Assembly: GCA_021788095.1 (NCBI GenBank)
Contig: JAJYLB010000021.1
Coordinates: 1-61,222 of the forward strand
DNA length: 61,222 bases
Direction of reading: 5' to 3'
Source: Acidobacteriota bacterium
GTDB taxonomy: Bacteria; Acidobacteriota; Terriglobia; Acidiferrales; UBA7541
The notes beneath the pieces were generated by a model, which was not told the origin of the DNA, searched no databases, and was given only the letters and a program-made list of their open reading frames with translations. Numbering within the stretch: the first letter of the stretch is position 1; every line of letters begins with the position of its first letter. This document shows, in pieces, positions 8,312 to 15,220 of the stretch. The position numbers and the translations under genes were made by a program.

Positions 8312-9445
8312 CTATTTGGGAACGTCGAGCACGACCACCTGCGGCCGGTAAATGCCCATGTTCTCCTTCGCCTTGGGCGTGGAAAACGAGTAGCAGGCGT
8401 AGGTAACGACCATCTTCGAGTCCTGTTCGAACTCGACGTGCTCCTTGGTCGCGTAGCAGAACGTGTCCTTGTCGTACCCCGGCGTACCCGGCTTCATCTC
8501 CGGGAACTCGAAGATCGTTTTCGGCGGCGACCACGGGCCGAGGGGGGAGGCGGCGGTTCGCGCCACGATGCGCGGGCTGGGAAATTCCGGCCCTGGCGAG
8601 ATCGCTACCCACTCCCTCTCGGCCGGGTGATATCGCACGCTCATCTCGCTGATCGGCTGATCGATCACGTCCCTGGCATCGCCGTGAGGTGGCGCCGCGT
8701 GCCACTTGCCGTCCTCGCCGATGTACTCCCAACGGGCGGCGGGATCGGCGAGCCGGTCGCGTGCGACCCGCAGGACGGTCATATAGCCCTTCCCCTCCCC
8801 TTCGCTCACCTCCGTGTACAGGAGGAGGTATTTACCGTAGGGAACGACCGAGGCGCCGGGCCACAGCTTGGCGTTGGTCAAGTCGCGCACCGAAATCTTC
8901 CAGCGCTCCGGCGGCGCGGAGAGGTTCGTGACCTCGGCCCATCTGGTGCCGGCGATGATCCACCCAAAAGCGTCGCCGAGGTGGGATCCCGGCCGCTCCC
9001 GCACCACCAATAGCGGCAGGAAGAGCTTGTCGCCTTCACGGTATCCATCCAGCGGCCAGTACCAGAGGTCGTCGCGGCCCGAGTCGAAAAACGAACGAGG
9101 CTTGGCGGAGCCCGCCCCCGCCCAGTAGTAGCGCATGCTGCATCCCTTTCCGGGACGACACGTGCTGATGCCAATGCTGTTGTGAATCATCGTGGTGGCC
9201 TGGCTGCGTAGCTTTGTGTCGGAACTGCCGACGTACGTGTCGCCAAACAGCCAGAGGCTCTTGTCGGGCGCGAGCGGCACGGAGAAGGCGTCGTCGGCCC
9301 CGAGCCAGCCGTTCGCATAAGGAAACACGGGCAGTTCGAGGGAAGCCCCGGCAGGCAACGCATGGTGCGAGCGCCACGCTAACGCGGCGTCGTCCAGCAC
9401 GGCGAGAACGATGAGGAGAACGAAGATGGCTCGATGTGGCGTCAT
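8312..9445 (-). CDS. Secreted DUF4185-like beta-propeller protein
   Basis: A protein of 377 residues with a signal peptide (FVLLIVLAVLDDAALA, about residues 8-23). The body carries repeated propeller-type blades: WLGADDAFSVPLAPDKSLWL with FGDTYVG, then HNSIGIST, WYWPLDG, ISEMSVRYHPAEREWVAISP, ASPLGPW and DTFCYATKEHVEFE. This is the pattern of DUF4185-like five-bladed propellers related to GH43-type folds, so a secreted glycan-binding or glycan-cleaving role is likely but unproven. The C-terminal half of the fused protein at 15221-17176 is a clear paralogue, sharing GADxAxSVPL, FGDT, NSIGxSTCR and WYWxLDG. Expression signals are weak: only AGGA just before the start. Confidence 0.65.
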   Translation of the reverse strand: MTPHRAIFVLLIVLAVLDDAALAWRSHHALPAGASLELPVFPYANGWLGADDAFSVPLAPDKSLWLFGDTYVGSSDTKLRSQATTMIHNSIGISTCRPGKGCSMRYYWAGAGSAKPRSFFDSGRDDLWYWPLDGYREGDKLFLPLLVVRERPGSHLGDAFGWIIAGTRWAEVTNLSAPPERWKISVRDLTNAKLWPGASVVPYGKYLLLYTEVSEGEGKGYMTVLRVARDRLADPAARWEYIGEDGKWHAAPPHGDARDVIDQPISEMSVRYHPAEREWVAISPGPEFPSPRIVARTAASPLGPWSPPKTIFEFPEMKPGTPGYDKDTFCYATKEHVEFEQDSKMVVTYACYSFSTPKAKENMGIYRPQVVVLDVPK

Positions 9446-9591
9446 AATCCTGTCGAATCACTCAATACGACAACATCCCACCATGTCAAGCGGAAGTGGC
9501 GCGCGCCGGACCCCCGGATGACACGTTTGCGCTCGGCATTCGCCGCCATTTTCGCGATCGCGCGCCTTGCCGCACTACGCTGGCGCCACCC

Positions 9592-9750
9592 GTAGCACAG
9601 GCTTCAGAATCTGTGTGGCAACGCGAAAAGGTGCGAATTCCACAGCCCTGGCGCAAATTTCGTGCGTTGTCCGCAAACGACTTGCGCGAATCTATGAAAA
9701 ATACAAACTGTGGAAATGCCAGTTGCCACACAGACTCTTCAGCCTGTGTG
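9592..9750. mobile_element. Small inverted-repeat element (MITE- or REPIN-like), 159 bp
   Basis: The left arm at 9592-9622 (GTAGCACAGGCTTCAG, then AATCTGTGTGGCAAC) returns inverted at 9722-9752, with 25 of 31 positions matching. About 100 bp of non-coding sequence lies between the arms. The left arm also matches 30 of 31 positions at 61078-61108, just upstream of a transposase start, so this may be a non-autonomous derivative of that element. Alternatively it is a REP doublet. Confidence 0.6.
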
Positions 9751-9851
9751 TCTTTTCTCCCGGGCGAAAGTCCGTCCCCTCCCCCCCGTCGCCGCGCCGC
9801 CGCGAGAAGCGTGGTTCGTGCCAAAGGATGCCTCGGCCCGAGGCAAGAGCT

Positions 9852-9869
9852 GGCAGGCTGAAGCCTGCC
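9852..9869. repeat. REP-like palindrome
   Basis: GGCAGGCT-GA-AGCCTGCC is a perfect 8-bp stem, followed by GCTAC. It shares the GGCTGAAGCC core with the neighbouring inverted-repeat element and with palindromes near 59.5 kb. Confidence 0.6.
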
Positions 9870-9923
9870 GCTACCCTTCCGTTCCTGGGTCTCGCTGCGT
9901 CTCGCTGCCCGCAAACGCGCGTC

Positions 9924-9952
9924 TTGACACCGACGCCACGGCCAGTTATGTT
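9924..9952 (+). promoter_or_regulatory. Sigma-70-type promoter of the SMP-30 operon
   Basis: TTGACA at 9924-9929, exactly 17 bp of spacer, then TATGTT at 9947-9952. The predicted transcript start is about 20 nt before the ATG at 9979. This is the best-formed promoter seen in the window and lies at the head of the gene series 9979-17176. Confidence 0.65.
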
Positions 9953-9978
9953 CTCGGTCCGACAAAGGTACCCGCGCC

Positions 9979-10818
9979 ATGCGACCCGTTGTCCCCCTCT
10001 GCCGCTTCGAAGTGTTCGCGGACGGGCTCGATCATCCCGAAGGGCTCGCCTTCGATCGCGACGGCGATCTGTGGGCGGGCGGCGAGGCCGGCCAGATCTA
10101 CCGCATCAACGCGCAAGGCTGTGTGCGCGAAGTCACGGTCCTCGGCGGGTTCTGCCTCGGCCTGACCTTCTCCGCGCGCGGCGAGCTGTGGGTCTGCAAT
10201 TCCAAGCTCCATGCGCTGCTGCGGCTCGACCGCAAGGGACGCGTGCTGGCATGCTACGAGCGCGCCTGCGGCCGCCCCATCGCGACGCCTAACTTCGTCG
10301 TCTTCGACCGCGCTGGGAATCTCTACTTGAGCGACTCGGGCGAATGGAGGAAGGACAACGGGTTCGTCTACCGCCTGCGATCCAATGGTAAGATTGACCA
10401 GATCGCGGGTCCCTTGGCCTTTCCCAACGGCATGGCGCTGAGCGCGGACGAGCGCTGGCTCTACGTGGTGCAAAGCACGCGCGACAACGTGGTGCGCATC
10501 GCCCTCGAGCCCGACGGCGGTCGCGGTCGGCCGCAAGTCTTCGCCCGCGGCTTGGCGCGCGTCCCCGACGGCGCCGCCTTCGACGCGCGCGGCAATCTCT
10601 ACGTCACCTGTTACGCCTCCGACACCGTTTACCGCGTCTCGCCCCGCGGCAAGGTGTCGCTCTTCGCCTACGATCCGGCAGGCACGATGATCGCCCGCCC
10701 CACGAACGCAGCCTTCCTGCCGGGCTCCGACCACATCTATCTCGCCAATCTCGGCCGCTGGCATATCTGCCGCGCCCGCATCGGCGTGGAGGGACAACCG
10801 CTTGTGCACCAGGGGTGA
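9979..10818 (+). CDS. SMP-30/gluconolactonase-like protein
   Basis: A protein of 279 residues forming a six-bladed propeller of the SMP-30/LRE type. Expected metal ligands are visible: Glu in LDHPEGLAFDRDG near the N-terminus, Asn in IATPNFVVFDRAGN, Asn in FPNGMALSADERWLY and Asp in VPDGAAFDARGNLYV. Family members hydrolyse sugar lactones to aldonic acids with one divalent metal. There is no signal peptide, so it is cytoplasmic. It is the first gene of a series with an enolase-superfamily dehydratase and an SDR, which fits an oxidative sugar route: dehydrogenase, lactonase, dehydratase. The next gene starts 14 bp after its stop. Confidence 0.8.
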   Translation: MRPVVPLCRFEVFADGLDHPEGLAFDRDGDLWAGGEAGQIYRINAQGCVREVTVLGGFCLGLTFSARGELWVCNSKLHALLRLDRKGRVLACYERACGRPIATPNFVVFDRAGNLYLSDSGEWRKDNGFVYRLRSNGKIDQIAGPLAFPNGMALSADERWLYVVQSTRDNVVRIALEPDGGRGRPQVFARGLARVPDGAAFDARGNLYVTCYASDTVYRVSPRGKVSLFAYDPAGTMIARPTNAAFLPGSDHIYLANLGRWHICRARIGVEGQPLVHQG

Positions 10819-10832
10819 GCCCGGGAGGAACC

Positions 10833-12029
10833 ATGAAGATCGTTGACGTGCGCTGGACGCCCGCTTTCATTCCCATCGAAGCGCCGCTACGCTACGCCTT
10901 CGGCTCGCACCCCGGCTTCTCGCGCATCATCATCGAAGTCGTCACGGACGAAGGGATCGTCGGACTCGGCGAATGCTACGGCGGCGCAAGCCGCGAGGGG
11001 CAACTGGCGGAGATGCGGCCCCTGTTGCTGGGCGAAGATCCGTTCGAGTTGGAGCGTATCCGCTGGAAGCTGGCGGCGCCCACGGCCCTGAAGCTGTTTG
11101 GCCATGTCCTCGGCTATGCCGGGCTGGAGTTCGCCCTTCTCGACATCCAGGGCCAGGCGCTGAACAGGCCCGTCTGCGACCTGATCGGCGGGCGCGTGCG
11201 CAACGAGGTGCCGTTCTCCGCCTATCTTTTCTACCGCTATCCCAATGCCAAGGGCGAGGGCGAAGTCTCGAACGCCGCGCAGATGATGGCCTTCGCGCGC
11301 GAATTGGTGCGCCGTTACGGTTTCACGACGCTCAAGTACAAGAATGGCGTCCTGCCTCCGGACGAGGAGATCGAAACGTTCCAAGCGCTGCGCGAAGAGT
11401 TCCCGAAACACAAGATCCGCCTCGACCCCAACGCGGCTTGGTCGGTGACGACGGCGGTGCGGGTGGCGCGCAAGCTGCACCAGGACGACGTCGAATATTT
11501 GGAAGATCCGGTGTGGGGCATGCGCGCCATGAAGCGGGTGAACGCCAAGGCGCCATGGGTCACGCTGGCTTCGAATATGTCGGTCTTCGCCTTCGACGAC
11601 CTCGAACCCGCCGCTTTCGCCGACATCCTCGACGTCCCGCTGCTCGACGTGCACTGGTATGGTGGCATCAGCCGCGCGCGACTGGCGGGGCAGGTTTGTG
11701 AGACGCTCGGAATGGACGTCGGCATCCACAGCGGCGCCGAGTTCGGTATCTCCCAAGCGGCCACGATCCACCTCGCGGCGGCGCTGCCTAACCTGACGGT
11801 CGCGCCCGACTCGCATTATCACCACCTGACCGACGACGTAATCGAGGGCGGCAAGTTGCCCTACGGCCCCGGCGGCACCCTGGCGGTGCCGCGCGGCCCA
11901 GGACTGGGCGTCAAACTCGACCGCGACAAGCTGGCGAGATATGCCGAGATGTCGCGCACGCAACAAATGGGGTCGTGGATCGAGGACCCGAAACGGCCCG
12001 GCGCCGTCACCCATCAGCCGAAATGGTGA
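10833..12029 (+). CDS. Enolase-superfamily dehydratase, glucarate-dehydratase-like
   Basis: A protein of 398 residues of the mandelate racemase/muconate lactonising group. ATG 10833 follows GGGAGGAA closely. The C-terminal barrel carries the expected residues: LKYKNG (the KxK motif), RLDPNAAW (Asp/Asn), EYLEDPVWG (Glu-Asp), LASNMSVF (Asn) and GIHSGAEFGIS with its histidine. The spacing follows glucarate dehydratase better than mandelate racemase, and TLAVPRGPGLGVKLD is the usual C-terminal signature. The predicted reaction is Mg-dependent loss of water from an aldonic or aldaric acid to a 2-keto-3-deoxy acid. The exact acid is not readable. Between this gene and the SDR gene a 125-bp repeat element has inserted. 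Confidence 0.8.
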   Translation: MKIVDVRWTPAFIPIEAPLRYAFGSHPGFSRIIIEVVTDEGIVGLGECYGGASREGQLAEMRPLLLGEDPFELERIRWKLAAPTALKLFGHVLGYAGLEFALLDIQGQALNRPVCDLIGGRVRNEVPFSAYLFYRYPNAKGEGEVSNAAQMMAFARELVRRYGFTTLKYKNGVLPPDEEIETFQALREEFPKHKIRLDPNAAWSVTTAVRVARKLHQDDVEYLEDPVWGMRAMKRVNAKAPWVTLASNMSVFAFDDLEPAAFADILDVPLLDVHWYGGISRARLAGQVCETLGMDVGIHSGAEFGISQAATIHLAAALPNLTVAPDSHYHHLTDDVIEGGKLPYGPGGTLAVPRGPGLGVKLDRDKLARYAEMSRTQQMGSWIEDPKRPGAVTHQPKW

Positions 12030-12080
12030 GGCGAATGCCTGGAACGGTAGGACGCGCAGCGCGTTGCAGCCCCTTAGCAA

Positions 12081-12205
12081 GGTGCTGCAAAAGGCCCTTC
12101 TAGGACTGTCATCCTGAGCGCAGCGAAGGATCCCGACCCCTTTTCCGCGGAATTGACGGGATGCTTCGCTTCGCTCAGCATGACACCTTGGCCTTTTGCA
12201 GCACC
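12081..12205. mobile_element. Palindromic MITE-like element, 125 bp
   Basis: Terminal inverted repeats GGTGCTGCAAAAGGCC (12081-12096) and its exact complement (12190-12205). Inside, both arms continue to pair through the word TGTCATSCTGAGCGMAGCGA, so almost the whole element can fold back on itself. It sits between the dehydratase and SDR genes of one operon. A related word recurs at 57179-57268. Confidence 0.7.
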
Positions 12206-12268
12206 CTGTTTAGAGATCATCACGCCCCGCCTCCTCACGGAACCGGCGGGCGGGCAGGAGGCAAGGCC

Positions 12269-13075
12269 ATGAGCATTCGTTTCGACCGGAAGGTCGCGGT
12301 CATCACGGGCGCCGCGATGGGGATCGGCGGCGCCACCGCGCGCAAGTTCGCCGAACTCGGCGCCTCCGTTGCCCTGCTGGATCGCGATACCGCCGAACTG
12401 GAGAAGACCGCAACCGCGCTGGGCAAAAATGCCCGGGCCTATACCTGCGATGTGTCGAAGGGCGAGCAGGTCGAGCACGCCATCACCTCCGCCGCGCGTG
12501 ACTTCGGCGGCATCGACGTGCTGGTCAGCAATGCCGGCATCCAGCGCTACGGCACTGCCGCCTCGACTTCGGAAGAGACCTGGGACGAGGTGCTCGAGAC
12601 CAACCTGAAGGGCTTTTTTCTCGCATCGAAGTACGCCCTGCCGCATCTGCTCGCGCGGGGCGGGGGCGCGATCGTCGCCGTTGGCTCGGTGCAATCGATT
12701 GCGGCGCTTGGTAACGCCGCGGCCTATGTCGCCTCCAAGCACGGCGTGCTCGGCCTGACGCGGGCCCTGGCCCTCGACTATGCCCGCCAGAACGTGCGCG
12801 TGAATTGCGTTCTTCCCGGCGCGATCGATACGCCCATGCTGCGCTGGGCCGCCAGCCTTGATCCCGATCCCCAGCACGTGCTCGAATCGTGCGATCGCAT
12901 GCACGCTCTCGGCCGCATGGGGCGGCCCGAAGAAGTCGCGAATGCCATCGCGTTTCTCGCCAGCGATTGGGCCTCGTTTGTCACCGGCGCCGCCTTGCTC
13001 GTGGACGGCGGCATGATGGTGCCCGCAGGCGGCATGGGGTTCCAGGAAAGCGGCACCGGAGCCCGCGCGAAGTGA
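12269..13075 (+). CDS. Short-chain dehydrogenase/reductase
   Basis: A protein of 268 residues with all classical SDR marks: TGAAMGIGG for the cofactor loop near residue 13, CDVSKG, NAG in VSNAGIQRYG, the catalytic serine region VGSVQS, YVASK (catalytic Tyr and Lys), LPGAID and the C-terminal VDGGMMVPAGG. Aspartate in LLDRD after the second strand suggests NAD rather than NADP. ATG 12269 follows AGGAG. In this operon it may oxidise a sugar (first step) or a 2-keto-3-deoxy acid (fourth step). Its TGA overlaps the GTG of the following gene, so the two are translationally coupled. Confidence 0.85.
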   Translation: MSIRFDRKVAVITGAAMGIGGATARKFAELGASVALLDRDTAELEKTATALGKNARAYTCDVSKGEQVEHAITSAARDFGGIDVLVSNAGIQRYGTAASTSEETWDEVLETNLKGFFLASKYALPHLLARGGGAIVAVGSVQSIAALGNAAAYVASKHGVLGLTRALALDYARQNVRVNCVLPGAIDTPMLRWAASLDPDPQHVLESCDRMHALGRMGRPEEVANAIAFLASDWASFVTGAALLVDGGMMVPAGGMGFQESGTGARAK

Positions 13076-14241
13076 AGCGGAACGCCAAGACGGGGCCCGC
13101 GAACTGGCATGGCCGGCGCGCCGTTCGGCTGGTGTCGGATTGCCTCGAACTTGTGCTGCTGACCGGCGGCGGCCACGTGGCCTCGCTCGCGCCCTCCGAT
13201 GGTCCCAACGTCCTCTGGGAAGCTGAATGGAAGACCATCGAACCGCGGCAGTTCCACCCCAAGCGCGACGCCAAGACGTACGGCCAGCCCCCCGTAGGCA
13301 ATTTTCTTGCGCACTTCACCGGCCACGCGGTGTGTGTCGATTATTTCGGAGCTCCCTCGCCGGAAGAAACGGCGCAAGGGCTGCCGCTTCATGGCGAGAT
13401 CGCATCCGAGACGTGGAAGATCGTTGCGAGGAGTGCGCGGGGGGAAGCGCGGGCCAGTTGCCACGTGCGCGGGCCTCGAACGCAGATCCGATTCGAGCGG
13501 CGGGTGACGCTGCGGGACGGCGAGCCGATCGCCTACTTCCGCGAGCGCCTTACCAACGACCGGTCGCAGGACCGCTTCGTCGAGTGGGCGCAGCACGCCA
13601 CATTCGGCAAGCCCATGCTCGTCCCGGGGGAAAGCAGGGTCGCCCTCTCCGGCACGCAAGCGATCGGCTGGCCGCTCGGCTATGAAGGCAAAGCGCTGCT
13701 GCCCGATTGCCTCCCGTTTACCTGGCCGGTCGCGCCGACTCTCGACGGAGGGCAGGCTGATCTTTCGCGGCCATTCGCGCACCGCGGCAAGGGATTCGTG
13801 GTCGCTGTACTGGTCGAGCGCGGGCGCCAGTACGGGTGGGTTGCCGCGCTGAACTCGAAGCTCGGCTTGGTCGCCGGCTACTGCTTCCGTCGCGCGGACT
13901 TCCCCTGGGTCGCGGTTTGGGAGGAAAACGGGGCGCGCCAGTATTCCCCATGGAAGGGACGATGCCAGGCGCTCGGCCTCGAGTTCGGCACCTCGCCGAC
14001 ACCGGTCGGGCTTCGAGAAACGGTGTTAAAAGGCCCGGAGCTGGGCGAGAGCACGTTCTGCGTCGTGCCCGCGAAGGCGACGAAAGAGGTCGCTTACATC
14101 GCCTTCGCCGCGCGCGTGGGCGCCGATTGGCGCGCCGTGCGAGACATCGAGGTCGCGGGCAACCATATTGTCATCCAAGGGGATGGAGCGGCCCAGCGGG
14201 TGCCGCTCTCGGCCTCCGGGCTGCAAGAGTGGGGATGGTAA
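13072..14241 (+). CDS. Aldose-1-epimerase-like (galactose mutarotase-fold) protein
   Basis: A protein of 389 residues if translation begins at the GTG at 13072, which overlaps the SDR stop as GTGA. Upstream frames run inside the SDR gene and are rejected. The sequence is beta-rich with a mutarotase-like flow: LELVLLTGGGHVASLAP, then PNVLWEAEW, GHAVCVDYFG, HGEIASETWKI, RFERRVTL, ERLTNDRSQDRFVEWAQHAT, and PWVAVWEENG followed by LGLEFGTSPTP. Mutarotase-fold proteins bind carbohydrates, and many are epimerases or unknown-function members of that superfamily. Catalytic His and Glu positions cannot be assigned with certainty. Operon position points to handling of the pathway sugar. Confidence 0.55.
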   Translation: MKRNAKTGPANWHGRRAVRLVSDCLELVLLTGGGHVASLAPSDGPNVLWEAEWKTIEPRQFHPKRDAKTYGQPPVGNFLAHFTGHAVCVDYFGAPSPEETAQGLPLHGEIASETWKIVARSARGEARASCHVRGPRTQIRFERRVTLRDGEPIAYFRERLTNDRSQDRFVEWAQHATFGKPMLVPGESRVALSGTQAIGWPLGYEGKALLPDCLPFTWPVAPTLDGGQADLSRPFAHRGKGFVVAVLVERGRQYGWVAALNSKLGLVAGYCFRRADFPWVAVWEENGARQYSPWKGRCQALGLEFGTSPTPVGLRETVLKGPELGESTFCVVPAKATKEVAYIAFAARVGADWRAVRDIEVAGNHIVIQGDGAAQRVPLSASGLQEWGW

Positions 14242-14272
14242 ACGGGTGCGGCGAGTCGCCGCGGAGACGAAC

Positions 14273-15208
14273 ATGAAAGCTCTTGCCATTGATCTGGGCG
14301 GAACGCATGCCACCCTCGCCCTTCTGAACGACCGAACCATCGTCTCGCACCGATCGCTCGATCTGGACAGCGCCCAGGGGCTGGCGAGCGTGCTGCCGCG
14401 ATTCGCCGAGACGTTCCGCGAGCTGATGCGGGAAAGCGGCGTCGCGCCCGCCGATCTTGCGGGAATCGGGTTCGGGTCCTGCGGGCTAATCGATTCGATC
14501 TCGGGACGCGTCCTCTCCACGAATCAGAAGTGGGACGATGCGACCGCCCTCGACCTGCCGCGCTGGGGCAAAGAAGCTCTCGGCCTCCGCCTGCGGATCG
14601 AGAACGATGCGCGCATGGCGCTGCTCGGCGAGTGGTATGCGGGCGCGGCCCGCGGCTCGAGCGACGTGGTGATGATCACGCTCGGCACCGGCATCGGCGG
14701 CGCCGTCATGATCGAAGGCAAGCTTTTGCGCGGTAAACACGCGCAGGCGGGCAATCTCGGCGGCCACATCCCCGTGCTGTTCAACGGACGCAACTGCACT
14801 TGCGGCGCGATCGGGTGCGCCGAGGCCGAGGCCTCCGGGTGGTCGCTGCCGCTCGTCTTGCGCGAATGGCCCGGCTTCGCCGATAGCAGGCTGGCCAAGG
14901 AACCGCTGAATTTCGAGCGCCTGTTTCATTGGGCGAAGCGGGGCGACCGCGTGGCCACGGAAGTTCGCGATCGCTGCCTCCAGGTCTGGGCGGCCGATGC
15001 GGTGGGCCTGGTGCATTCGTTCGACCCGGAACTGGTGGTCATCGGCGGCGGAGTGATGCGCAGCGCCGACGTCATCATTCCCTTCATCGAGCAATACGTT
15101 CAGAAGCATGCCTGGACGCCTTGGGGCAAGGTGAAGGTGCGCGCCGCGGAACTCGGTAACAACGCCGGCCTGCTCGGCGCGATCCCGCTGCTCGCCGGCG
15201 GGAACTGA
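14273..15208 (+). CDS. ROK-family sugar kinase
   Basis: A protein of 311 residues. ATG 14273 follows GGAG by 6 nt. The ATP-binding segment LAIDLGGTHATLALL is at the N-terminus, IENDARMALLGEWYAG gives the catalytic Asp region, ITLGTGIGGAVMIEGKLLRG is the phosphate-2 loop, and HIPV with NCTCGAIGCAEAEASG is the ROK zinc motif CxCGxxGCxE. GLVHSFDPELVVIGGGV closes the C-terminal lobe. There is no DNA-binding domain, so this is an enzyme rather than a NagC-type regulator. Likely substrates are glucose or related hexoses or N-acetylated sugars. It is encoded 31 bp after the mutarotase-like gene. Confidence 0.88.
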   Translation: MKALAIDLGGTHATLALLNDRTIVSHRSLDLDSAQGLASVLPRFAETFRELMRESGVAPADLAGIGFGSCGLIDSISGRVLSTNQKWDDATALDLPRWGKEALGLRLRIENDARMALLGEWYAGAARGSSDVVMITLGTGIGGAVMIEGKLLRGKHAQAGNLGGHIPVLFNGRNCTCGAIGCAEAEASGWSLPLVLREWPGFADSRLAKEPLNFERLFHWAKRGDRVATEVRDRCLQVWAADAVGLVHSFDPELVVIGGGVMRSADVIIPFIEQYVQKHAWTPWGKVKVRAAELGNNAGLLGAIPLLAGGN

Positions 15209-15220
15209 AAGAGAGGGCAA

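Noticed and set aside
8070..8732. Reverse frame of 220 codons in the gap after the DeoR gene
   Set aside because: Most of it overlaps the DUF4185-like gene in another frame, and the free part has no recognisable motif.
10887..12080. Long reverse frame of about 400 codons opposite the dehydratase gene
   Set aside because: It is a shadow of a well-supported gene in GC-rich DNA and shows no family pattern. The same holds for 14486-15676 on the reverse strand and for 52761-54212 and 53557-55308 on the forward strand.
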